DNA of 64,000 nucleotides, taken from NCBI GenBank assembly GCA_949358305.1, contig CASHSZ010000105.1, positions 126,001 through 190,000 on the forward strand, given 5' to 3'. The first letter of the stretch is position 1. Each line of letters starts with the position of its first letter. The position numbers and the translations under genes were made by a program. Origin of the DNA: Strigamia acuminata (Eukaryota > Arthropoda > Chilopoda > Geophilomorpha > Linotaeniidae). A model generated the notes under the pieces. It did not search any database. It was not told the origin of the DNA and saw only the letters and a program-made list of their open reading frames with translations. Below, in pieces: positions 51,643-61,356 of the stretch.

Positions 51643-51664
51643 TGGCGGGGGTCCTCGAGCCCCC
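51633..51664 (+). promoter_or_regulatory. -1 ribosomal frameshift signal, element C gag/pol
   Basis: Heptamer A-AAA-AAC (51633-51639) in gag phase directly before the gag TAG (51640-51642), a 7-nt spacer, then a GGGGG (51647-51651)/CCCCC (51660-51664) stem with an 8-nt loop. The pol frame is -1 and is open at the site. Confidence 0.9.
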
Positions 51665-54600
51665 TATTAATAATTCCGAAGGAATTTTACCACCAGACTT
51701 GGAACAAGCACTTTCCGAAACTTTGGATAATTTAACTATTCAAGATAAAGAAATTAAGCGTGCTCGTCCTAACCGGAAGACACGGAAAAGGAACTGGAAT
51801 TATAAGTTTAAAATCGCGTCAAATACGCCCTTTTCGGCAGAGGAGACAGCAAACCCGTTCTTGAATTTTCACGACGACCTGTTTTCTCTAGATAAGGGGG
51901 ACGAATCTTTAGCTAGATTGATACAAGATACATCCAATCTTAATATTCGTGATGAATCCACCAGTTCTAGTGGAGGAGTATTCGAGAATTTACAATCAAT
52001 GATTGATAATTTGAATCCCGACTCCAAATCCTCCAGATTTGCGAGATTAAAATCTTACATTAACGAGAATCAGTTAAAACGAAAAGATGGCATCGAACGA
52101 ATTAATAAATTGGGAAATCACATCGACGACCCCCGAATGAAAATTACAATAGGTGGACTCACCTACAATGCTTTGATGGACTCAGGAGCCACACAGTGTT
52201 TTATTGGGTTGCAATTACTAAGTAAAACTTGTGCATCTCCCGATTTCATACAAGATTGTCCAAAACACATGAGAGTTTGTGCAGTTGGAGTTACTCATAT
52301 TCCACTAGGACAAATTACTTTGTGTGTACAATGGGCAGATGGAACAGAATTCACACCAATAAATTTTATCATTTTGGATAATAATGTGTGTGGATTAATT
52401 ATCGGACATAATTTTATGCGCCGAACCAAAATTAATTTAAATCCAGCACGAGCTGTATTTACTTGCGACAGCAAGTCCGACTGGACTGCACCCTACGAAA
52501 CTGACGAGTTAAATTGTAATTTAGCTCGAGTACAAGTGTTGACTGACAACGCAACAGCCACACACACGCCAGATAATTGGGAAGAATTGCTGGTAAAGGA
52601 TTGTGACTGTTCAGATGAGGAAAAAAGTAAATTACGCGAAGTAATTGCTAGTGTTAAGAACGTCTTTAGAGATAAAGTCGGATGTACTAACATAATAAAG
52701 CATAAGATCACCTTTAAAAAGGATGTAACGTGGAAAAAACAACCATTTCGAATGTATAACCCTGCTAAAATAGCCATTATGACTAAATTAGTAGAAGAAT
52801 TAGAAGCGGATAATTTGATCGAAAGAGCTACTGGACCTTACATAAGTCATCCAGTGATCGTAGCCAAACCAAATGGTACTTATCGTTTATGTATCGATTA
52901 TCGGTGGTTGAATGCAATCACCGAAATCAACGCCATACAAATGCCAAGTATTGATTTGTTACTCCACAATACAAATCAGGCAAAATATTTCACGTCTCTT
53001 GACCTTACCAAAGGTTATTATCAGGTCGAGATGGACGAGGAAGATAGACAGAAAACAGCCTTTTATACTCCGAAAGGCAATTACCAATTTGTCCGCATGC
53101 CTTTTGGTCTTTGCAATGCGCCATGTACATTTCAGTTCTTAATGGAACGAGTGATGGGCGAAGCATTATACAAACACGCGTTAGTCTATTTGGACGACGT
53201 GATAATCTTCTCCACCACTTGGGAGAAACATCTTGAACATATCAAAGATGTGTTGGAAAGACTAGATAAAGCCAACTTATCAGTAAATAAGGAAAAATCA
53301 AAATTTGGAAAAACTACACTCAAATTTTTGGGTCATTTGATAACTCCAACCGGATTAGCACCTGACCCAGACAAGATAGTATCCGTTAGGAAATATCCAA
53401 CTCCTAAGAATTCCAAGGATATTCAACGATTTCATGGCTTGTCAAATTTCTTCCGGAAATTTATTCCCGAACATGCAAAAATTGCTAGGCCTCTAACTAG
53501 CATGATGCATGATAAAGCAGTGTTCGAATGGGGAGAAGAACAAGAGAAAGCTTTTGAAACAATAAAAAATATTTTATGTGACGAAACACAGGTTTTGTTA
53601 ATGCCAGATATGATGAAACCATTCGTAATCTTGACAGACGCATCGCATGATGGACTTGGTAGTGTGTTATGCCAAGATGTAGAATTCTTCGATGAAGGAA
53701 AAAGAGAAATGATCATGACTCCTAGACCCGTAGCTTATGCTAGTCGAGTCTTACGAGGGGCAGAAGTACGCTACTCAACACCCGAACTCGAGTGTTTAGC
53801 AGTAGTATGGGCAGTCGACAAATTCCGACCGTATATCGAATATACGACTTTTACTTTGGAATCAGACGCCGAAGCATTAAAATGGCTGATGGGAACACCA
53901 GAACCATCGGGACGATTTGGTCGTTGGGCAATTAAACTTCAATGTGGCGCCTTTAAGATTAAATATCGACGAGGTACCCAGAACCAAGTTGCCGACGCCT
54001 TCTCGAGAGCGCCTTTGGAGATCGAAGACATTCCAGAGAATGATTATTGTGAGCCAATCGAGATTACTCAATTCTGGCCGGAATGGGACGGAAATCGAGA
54101 AATTATTCGAAGGAATAATAGAGAAGATTGCCAATTTCTCACGAATGTGCAGCTTCATTTCGATTATTCCAAATTATTATACAATACTTTGGAAAAGGGG
54201 GAGAAGATGGATGAAGCTACAGAAGAAACACTATTTAGTGCTTTAACTGAAGTTTTAAAGGAAGTTCCACCGACTCGAGAAGAAATTATAAAAGCTCAAC
54301 TAGCCGACAAAGAGTGTAGAATAATAATCGATCATCTGAAACGAGATGAAATCGAACAAAGAAAGTTTAAGAAAACTAAAGAATGGATGAAAGCAGTCCA
54401 AGGTTACCAATTAGATTTTCAAGAAGAAAATGGTAATGAAATGCTGATTTATTTCAAACCAACGTTTGAAGAAGAATTGAATGACTCCGGAAATGGATTT
54501 AAAGCTGTCATTCCACCTTCATTAGTACGAAGAGTACTGTTTGCCTGTCACGGACATCCATTAAGTGGACATGCAGGGATGAGTAAAACGCTCGAACGAG

Positions 54601-55658
54601 CGAAACTCATATATTACTGGCCGAAAATGAATAAAGACACTCGCAATTACGTCCGAAGTTGTATTCATTGCCAGCAATACAAGCCCTGTCAACATAAAAA
54701 GCATAGAGCGAGTTACACTCCTCATAACATGTCTTACCCGTGGGAAGTAATCTGCATTGATTTAATGGGTCCCAAACCGACAGGAAGAAGCCAATACAGA
54801 TTTGTATTAGTAATTATAGATCAATGTACTAAAAGGGTAGAATTATTCCCTTTAAGTAAGGCATCTAGTGAATCTATTGTGAATAGGTTAGGAGAAGTGA
54901 TTCATAGATGGGGATACCCAAAGAAAATTGTTAGTGATAACGGGAGCCAATTCATATCCACGATTTATGAAGAGTTTTGTAAAAAACACAACATCAGAAT
55001 GGCTCATGTGAGTCCATATCACGCTCAGGCCAATCCTACAGAAAGGGCCAATAGGGACATTAAAATAATGTTAGCCCTTTATTCTGATATTCACTCCCAT
55101 TGGCCAAGATTCTTAAACGAATTTGCATTTGCCTCGAGAACGGCTAAATCAGAAGCTACAGGCGCAACGCCATTCTTATTGAATACAGGAAGAAATGTAC
55201 CTCTTCCCTTTGATCCTCGGATCATTCAACATGCAAATGCATTTGACAAGAATAACCCGGAAGAATACGTATATAATTTACTTGGAATTTTACGTCGAGC
55301 ACATCAAGAGATGCACTTGCGTATCCAGGCAAATTATGAGCGACACGACAAGATTCACAGAAATAAATTTCACCTTTGCGAATATGCTGTCGGTGATTTG
55401 GTATGGAAGGCCACTCACATTCTTTCAAATAAAGAGAAAGGAATTACTAAAGGTTTCGCAGAGAAACGAGATGGACCATGGGAAATTACAGAAGTTTTAC
55501 CAGGAGGCGCTTATAAGTTGAGAAAGTTAGTTGATGGGTCAATAGAACCATCCATAAATACTGATGATCTCTCACCGTATATCCCATCCTACCCGATTGA
55601 AACTTGGACTCTCGATCAAAAGAGTGGAAAAGTAGAGAATCACCCAAACCCTGATTAG
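51639..55658 (+). CDS. Pol of Gypsy element C
   Basis: A 1338-residue frame (numbering from the GTG at 51642; there is no ATG at the start, so it is made by frameshift from gag). Protease D180-S-G-A. RT about 370-565, first catalytic Asp at 454 and YLDD at 516-519. RNase H D666, E715, D742. Zinc-binding HHCC of integrase at H970/H977 region with C1007 and C1010. Integrase core D1040, D1099, E1134. A C-terminal GDLVW...GPWEI region lies at about 1250-1290. No chromodomain or env was seen. All catalytic positions are intact and the order is Gypsy-type. Confidence 0.97.
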   Translation, partial: LVAGVLEPPINNSEGILPPDLEQALSETLDNLTIQDKEIKRARPNRKTRKRNWNYKFKIASNTPFSAEETANPFLNFHDDLFSLDKGDESLARLIQDTSNLNIRDESTSSSGGVFENLQSMIDNLNPDSKSSRFARLKSYINENQLKRKDGIERINKLGNHIDDPRMKITIGGLTYNALMDSGATQCFIGLQLLSKTCASPDFIQDCPKHMRVCAVGVTHIPLGQITLCVQWADGTEFTPINFIILDNNVCGLIIGHNFMRRTKINLNPARAVFTCDSKSDWTAPYETDELNCNLARVQVLTDNATATHTPDNWEELLVKDCDCSDEEKSKLREVIASVKNVFRDKVGCTNIIKHKITFKKDVTWKKQPFRMYNPAKIAIMTKLVEELEADNLIERATGPYISHPVIVAKPNGTYRLCIDYRWLNAITEINAIQMPSIDLLLHNTNQAKYFTSLDLTKGYYQVEMDEEDRQKTAFYTPKGNYQFVRMPFGLCNAPCTFQFLMERVMGEALYKHALVYLDDVIIFSTTWEKHLEHIKDVLERLDKANLSVNKEKSKFGKTTLKFLGHLITPTGLAPDPDKIVSVRKYPTPKNSKDIQRFHGLSNFFRKFIPEHAKIARPLTSMMHDKAVFEWGEEQEKAFETIKNILCDETQVLLMPDMMKPFVILTDASHDGLGSVLCQDVEFFDEGKREMIMTPRPVAYASRVLRGAEVRYSTPELECLAVVWAVDKFRPYIEYTTFTLESDAEALKWLMGTPEPSGRFGRWAIKLQCGAFKIKYRRGTQNQVADAFSRAPLEIEDIPENDYCEPIEITQFWPEWDGNREIIRRNNREDCQFLTNVQLHFDYSKLLYNTLEKGEKMDEATEETLFSALTEVLKEVPPTREEIIKAQLADKECRIIIDHLKRDEIEQRKFKKTKEWMKAVQGYQLDFQEENGNEMLIYFKPTFEEELNDSGNGFKAVIPPSLVRRVLFACHGHPLSGHAGMSKTLERAKLIYYWPKMNKDTRNYVRSCIHCQQYKPCQHKKHRASYTPHNMSYPWEVICIDLMGPKPTGRSQYRFVLVIIDQCTKRVELFPLSKASSESIVNRLGEVIHRWGYPKKIVSDNGSQFISTIYEEFCKKHNIRMAHVSPYHAQANPTERANRDIKIMLALYSDIHSHWPRFLNEFAFASRTAKSEATGATPFLLNTGRNVPLPFDPRIIQHANAFDKNNPEEYVYNLLGILRRAHQEMHLRIQANYERHDKIHRNKFHLCEYAVGDLVWKATHILSNKEKGITKGFAEKRDGPWEITEVLPGGAYKLRKLVDGSIEPSINTDDLSPYIPSYPIETWTLDQKSGKVENHPNPD

Positions 55659-55934
55659 ATGAACGAAAGTTCGATCATAAATAATTCAAGTGAATTAAAT
55701 AATCAAGAATTAGGAAATAATTCTGCTAATATGGAATTAGATCCCGAAGAAGTTACGACTCCCGCTTCAAAAGAAAGCGACATCGTAGTTAATAATCCAA
55801 AACATGATTATAACCTTAGGAAAAGGAAAAGAAGTTGTGAACTTCCACAACTGCAACCTCGTACGAAGCGAATTTCCACGACAGATCAAGAATGCACAAC
55901 AGATTTTATACATCTGATTCAAGATCGCCGCTAG
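55659..55934 (+). CDS. Third ORF of element C (91 aa), function unknown
   Basis: It starts at an ATG directly after the pol TAG, with zero intergenic bases. It is Asn/Glu-rich at the start and then strongly basic (DYNLRKRKRS), like a nuclear localisation signal; element A's Gag also carries a DYNLR motif. There is no signal peptide or membrane segment, so it is not an envelope protein. The exact abutment suggests termination-reinitiation or readthrough. Confidence 0.6.
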   Translation: MNESSIINNSSELNNQELGNNSANMELDPEEVTTPASKESDIVVNNPKHDYNLRKRKRSCELPQLQPRTKRISTTDQECTTDFIHLIQDRR

Positions 55935-56466
55935 TGATAGCGTATTTTTTTTTAATAATTATAAAGTATTTAAAAAGATAAAAATCGGGTCACTTTTGAC
56001 CCACAAATTAATTATGGTTAAATCATAACCTATAGGAGGGTATAGTGAAAATACCCCGGGTAGAGAGTAGAGGACTTGTTCTCTCACTAACTTCACACAC
56101 ATGTGCGAGTCAACTTTGACACCTGCGTCGATAGAAAAGTTCGTCGCGATTTCTTTCAAGAAAACTTCAAGATTCGTGGTAAGACTCATGTATTACCAAT
56201 AAACTCGGAAATTATGTGTCGGGACTTAATGTTATAATCCTTTCATGATACAAAAGGACAAGAGAAAACTTCGGTGATTAATTTCGTCTGAAAGAGACGA
56301 ACACGTGACCTCGGCGTGAAGAAGAAAATTTCTCCTTCGAGAAAATTCGAAATTGGTAGTCACAGTATCTCCAAGATACATCAGGTCCGAAAATAGCATT
56401 TATGCTAATTAGGAGAATAACGAAAATTCTATAAAATTTTATATAATTGTGTTATTAAGGGGGATG
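55935..56466 (+). promoter_or_regulatory. 3' untranslated region and polypurine tract of element C
   Basis: About 530 nt without genes, ending in AAGGGGGA and TG just before the LTR at 56467. This is the expected PPT position. Confidence 0.75.
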
Positions 56467-56836
56467 TGTGACGGTTTACAATGGCTATAAATGCCTATTT
56501 TCTTAGAAAGAAGCGCTGTCGCGCCATTATCATGATATCTCGAAGATATTCTGTGTAAAACTGGTATAATTCCTAAATAAAGATATTTGGGATGTTTCAA
56601 ATACAAAGATGTTCGTTTATTATTAATGAACACTCATTTCTACATGATATAGATATATCACGGCCGAATTACGAAGAGTCGTCTGCTAAAACCCGCATTT
56701 GTCAATGCTCCATATTGCCACTAGATGGCGCGATCGCAATTAGCGGTAAATTCGAATACGAACTTGAAAACCTCATGATTAAATATAAACGTATATTTAA
56801 TCAAGTGAATAAATTGTGTTAAATATTAATATAAAT
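56467..56836 (+). repeat. 3' LTR of element C, truncated after 370 bp
   Basis: It appears identical to 46374-46743. At 56837 sequence changes to satellite DNA, so 1556 bp of U3/R/U5 are missing. The break comes before the TATA box of the 5' LTR. Confidence 0.9.
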
Positions 56837-57299
56837 TTAACCTTGGGGTATGTGTGCGGATTTTGTCGGGGGCGAAAGGGTCCCGCTTTTTAACATTACG
56901 GCGGCCTATACGTTGTTTCGTTGATCGCGACTGTGATGCGGAATTTGCGGATGTTGTTTTGGCCGAGTAGTTCGTGCGACCGAGCGCGTTTTGTTCGTTG
57001 CTTTTCGGTGTTCGGTGGGTTTTGTGACCGGTCAAGGGTTTCGCTAAAACGTGGTTTTTGTGACGGGAGGGAGGGGGGATCGGTTCATGTGCTCCGAACG
57101 CGCCGCGACGCGCCGTGACTTGGGCCAAAAACGACCCGGTCGGAAACCGGGTCCCGGGCTTCGTCGAGGCGTGGTTTTTGAGAACGGGGGGAGGGGGGGA
57201 TCGGGTCGCGTGCTCCGAAAGCGCCGCGACGCGCCGTGACTTGGGCCAAAAACGACCCGGTCGGAAACCGGGTCCCGGGCTTCGTCGAGGCGTGGTCCC
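56837..57299. repeat. Satellite start, including 121-bp repeat in two copies
   Basis: GC-rich DNA. 57050-57170 and 57171-57292 are near-identical tandem copies of a unit containing GACCCGGTCGGAAACCGGGT, itself an inverted repeat. Frames of 60-200 codons here are artefacts of repeat composition. Confidence 0.85.
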
Positions 57300-57359
57300 G
57301 ATCGGGACAAACTCTTCCGGAAAATGTCCGGTGGAATGTTGAGAGTGTCGATGGACGAC

Positions 57360-57620
57360 GTTCGAGTTTATATCGTAAGTAAGTAAGTATCTGACAAAAC
57401 TTGCACAGAATTTTGTCAACATTTGATAAATTTCCACAGAATTTAACGTTGTTTTGCTAAAACCTGCGGAAACGTGTCTAGTCGGGCAGAAACGTCTCGT
57501 AAAATGTTGCTGAAATTCCGTGGAAATTTGTCAAAAATTGACAAAAGTTGGTGACCGACCCACATCGCGTTGCGGCGCGGTCGGAGCACGCGACCCGATC
57601 CCCCCCCCCCCCCTCCCCCC
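57360..57620. repeat. AT-rich satellite monomer and poly(C) run
   Basis: Contains a TTTGTCAA-AAA-TTGACAAA palindrome (57527-57545), then a run of 14 C's (57600-57613) at a boundary with GC-rich sequence. Confidence 0.8.
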
Positions 57621-57775
57621 GTCCCCAAAAAACCACGCCTCGAGGAACCCCGAGGTTCGGTTTCCGACCGGGTCGCCTCTTGATCCGACTCGGGGCGCGT
57701 CACGGCGCGGTCGGAGGACGGCCCTCGCCCCCAAAAACCACACTCCGGGTCACGTGGTCTCGCACTCGACTTTTT

Positions 57776-58570
57776 CAGTTTTCCCGTTTTCGGCCCGTTA
57801 CGGCCAAGGACCGTAACGGGTCGAAAACGGGCCGCAACGGGTCGAAAACGGCCGCAACGGGTCGAAAACGGCCCGCACGGGCCGTTAACGGGCCGCCGAC
57901 GGTCCCGTCACAATCCCGTAACGGCTCGCACGGGCCGTTAACGGGCCGCCGACGGTCCCGTCACGATCCCGTAACGGCTCGCACGGGCCGTTAACGGGCC
58001 GCCGACGGTTCCGTAACTATCCCGTAACGGCCCGCACGGGCCGTTAACGGGCCGCCGACGATCCCGTCACGACCCCGTAACGGCCCGTACGACCTCATGC
58101 GGGCCGTTAACGGGCCGTTAACGGGCCGTTAACGGCCCGTTAACGGCGTAAAACCAAAAACAGGATTCGAGATTAATGTCTATGAATGTTGTACGCGTTT
58201 TCATGTACGTGTTGTCGGTTGTTGATTTTTTCGATTTACACCGTCACGGCCCGTTAACGGCCCGTTAACGGCCCGTTAACGGCCCGTTACGATCCCGTAA
58301 CGGCCCGCACGGGCCGTTAACGGGCCGCCGACGGTCCCGTCACGATCCCGTAACGGCCCGCACGGGCCGTTAACGGGCCGCCGACGGTCCCGTCACGGTC
58401 CCGTAACGGCTCGCACGGGCCGTTAACGGGCCGCCGACGGTCCCGTCACGGTCCCGTAACGGCCTTCGTTCCCGGACTTCGGCTCGCCGACGGCCCGTGC
58501 GACCTCATGCGGGCCGCTAACGGGCCGTCAACGGGCCGTTAACGGCCCGTTTTCGACCCGCTACGGCCCG
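57776..58570. repeat. GC-rich GTTAAC-containing 53-bp satellite array
   Basis: Two arrays of GGGCCGTTAACGGGCC-type units (period about 53 bp, with 11-bp CGGCCCGTTAA subrepeats) flank a 95-bp unique-looking spacer (58147-58240). Repeated in the second higher-order unit at 61409-62225. Palindromic cores make long hairpins possible. Confidence 0.9.
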
Positions 58571-59034
58571 TCACGGCCTGTTGGCCGTGCGACCCGTGAC
58601 TCGGAGTGTGGTTTTTGGGGACGAGGGCCGTCCTCCGGCCGCGCCGCGACGCGCCGCGGGTCGGACAAGAAACGACCCGGTCGGAAACCGAACCTCAGTG
58701 TCCAATCGGGCAGAAATTGTGCGAAAGTTTAACCAAAAATGGCCAAAAGTCGGTGCAAGTTTTGCACGCAACAAACGTCCGATGTGACAGTGCCCATGCG
58801 GGTTGGACGTGCATGTGGGCGCGTGTGGGCGCTCGATTTACCGGCCCGTTGGACGAGTTAAACCAAAATTTCCCAATATCTTGCATAAATTTAAAGAAGA
58901 TTTGACAGATTTCCAGATTTTAAGCGATGTTTTACATAAGTCCGTCCCATTGCTGAAATTCCGTGAAAATTTGTCAAAAATTGACAAAAGTCTGTGCAAA
59001 TTTAGTCAGAAATAGGAAACAAAAAATTTAAAAT

Positions 59035-61030
59035 TCGTCCAACGCGCCAGTAAATCGAGCGCGCCCATGGACAGTGCGCCGGCGGGAGCCCCGGCCGTCC
59101 TCTCTCTCTCTCTCTCTCGGCCGCCAAGGCTCGCCCCTCCGCCCGTCGGCGGGAGCCCCGACCGTCCCCCCTCTCTCTTTCGGCCGCCAAAGGATCGCCC
59201 CTCCGCTCGTCACAGATTTTTGTCAATATTTGATGAATTTCAACAGATTTTCAGCAATATTTTACAGGACATTTCTGCTCTTTTGGATACATTTTCAAAG
59301 GTTTTATTGCTAAAATTCTGGGGAAATTTATCAAATATTGACAAAAAATCGATGCAAGTTTTGTCAGAAATTGATAAAATCTTCTTAAACTCGTCCAACG
59401 CGCCGGCGAGTGCACATGCGGGGACAGTGGGCACGTCCAGCCCGCGTGCACACTGTCAGATCGGGCGGTTTCGGGCACAGTTTGATCCGGGCAAATATCT
59501 AGCAAAACTTGCACCGATTTTTTGTCAATTTTAGACAAATTTCAGCGATATTTTACGAGACATTTCTGCTCGATTGGACACATTTCCAGGGGTTTTTTGT
59601 AAAACATTGATAAAATTCCGTGGAAATTTATCAAATATTGGCAAAATTCGGTGCTAATTTTGTCAAAAATTAGGAAAAAAAAATTTTCAAAACTTGTCCA
59701 ACGTGCCGGTAAATCGAGCGCCCACATGCCTAGATAGTGCACGCCCAACCCGCCAAGGCTCGCCCCTCCGCCCGTTGGCGGGAGCCCCGGCCGTCCCCTC
59801 TCTCTCTCTTTCTCTCTCTCTCTCGGGCGCCCGGAGCTCGCCCCTCCGCCCGTCACCGACTTTTGACACAATTTTTGATGAAATTCAACGGAATTTTAGC
59901 AACGTTTTACAAAAAACCTGTGGAAATGTGTCCAACCGGGCAGAAATGTGTCGTAAAATGTTGCCGAAATTCTGTGAAAATTTGTCACAAATTGCCAAAA
60001 GTCGGTGCAAATTTTGTCAGAAATAGGAAACAAAAAATTTAAAATTCGTCCAACGCGCCAGTAAATCGAGCGCGCCCATGCGTGGACAGTGCGCCGGCGG
60101 GAGCCCCGGCCGTCCTCTCTCTCTCTCTCTCTCGGCCGCCAAGGCTCGCCCCTCCGCCCGTCGGCGGGAGCCCCGACCGTCCCCCCTCTCTCTTTCGGCC
60201 GCCAAAGGATCGCCCCTCCGCTCGTCACAGATTTTTGTCAATATTTGATGAATTTCAACAGATTTTCAGCAATATTTTACAGGACATTTCTGCTCTTTTG
60301 GATACATTTTCAAAGGTTTTATTGCTAAAATTCTGGGGAAATTTATCAAATATTGACAAAAAATCGATGCAAGTTTTGTCAGAAATTGATAAAATCTTCT
60401 TAAACTCGTCCAACGCGCCGGCGAGTGCACATGCGGGGACAGTGGGCACGTCCAGCCCGCGTGCACACTGTCAGATCGGGCGGTTTCGGGCACAGTTTGA
60501 TCCGGGCAAATATCTAGCAAAACTTGCACCGATTTTTTGTCAATTTTAGACAAATTTCAGCGATATTTTACGAGACATTTCTGCTCGATTGGACACATTT
60601 CCAGGGGTTTTTTGTAAAACATTGATAAAATTCCGTGGAAATTTATCAAATATTGGCAAAATTCGGTGCTAATTTTGTCAAAAATTAGGAAAAAAAAATT
60701 TTCAAAACTTGTCCAACGTGCCGGTAAATCGAGCGCCCACATGCCTAGATAGTGCACGCCCAACCCGCCAAGGCTCGCCCCTCCGCCCGTTGGCGGGAGC
60801 CCCGGCCGTCCCCTCTCTCTCTCTTTCTCTCTCTCTCTCGGGCGCCCGGAGCTCGCCCCTCCGCCCGTCACCGACTTTTGACACAATTTTTGATGAAATT
60901 CAACGGAATTTTAGCAACGTTTTACAAAAAACCTGTGGAAATGTGTCCAACCGGGCAGAAATGTGTCGTAAAATGTTGCCGAAATTCTGTGAAAATTTGT
61001 CACAAATTGCCAAAAGTCGGTGCAAGTATT
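59035..61030. repeat. 1015-bp tandem subunits, copies 1 and 2
   Basis: Copy 2 (from 60050) matches copy 1 (from 59035) at an offset of 1015 bp, except for a 4-bp CGTG insertion near 60080. Both contain CT microsatellites and the TTTGTCAA-type palindromes. The difference is preserved in unit 2, where the same insertion appears near 63740. Confidence 0.92.
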
Positions 61031-61356
61031 GCTAGATTTGGGCGCATCAAACTGTGCCGAGATCTGACAGTGTCCACGCGGTTTTGAAGCGCCCACTGTC
61101 GACGCACGTGGGCGCTCAATTTACCGGCGCGTTGGACGAGTTTTGAAAAAAGTTTTTTCCTAATTTCTGACAAAACTTGCACCGAATTTTGTCAATATGT
61201 GATAAATTTCCATGGATTTTAAGCAATGTTTTACAGAAGTCCGTCCCATCGGGCAGAAACGTCTCGTAAAATGTCGCTGAAATTCCGTGAAAATCTGTCA
61301 AAAATTGACAAAAGTTGGTGACCGACCCGCGGCGCGTCACGGCGCGGTCGGAGGAC

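Larger units (their letters stand above)
46374..56836 (+). mobile_element. Gypsy element C, nearly complete, young
   Basis: In order: 1926-bp 5' LTR, tRNA-Gln PBS, leader, gag, frameshift site, pol, ORF3, PPT, 370 bp of 3' LTR. The 370 bp shared by the two LTRs appear identical and gag and pol are uninterrupted, so insertion was recent. It is inserted into, or beside, the N-terminal part of element D's ORF. No target duplication can be tested, because the 3' LTR is cut off by satellite DNA. Confidence 0.93.
57700..61356. repeat. Higher-order repeat unit 1, about 3.65 kb
   Basis: Comprises the GC-rich array, AT-rich segments and two 1015-bp subunits. Corresponding positions in unit 2 are 3637 to 3657 bp further right; the offset changes by one 20-bp repeat. 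Confidence 0.9.

Noticed and set aside
52493-54158. Minus-strand frames over element C pol
   Set aside because: Antisense shadows of an intact, motif-complete pol.
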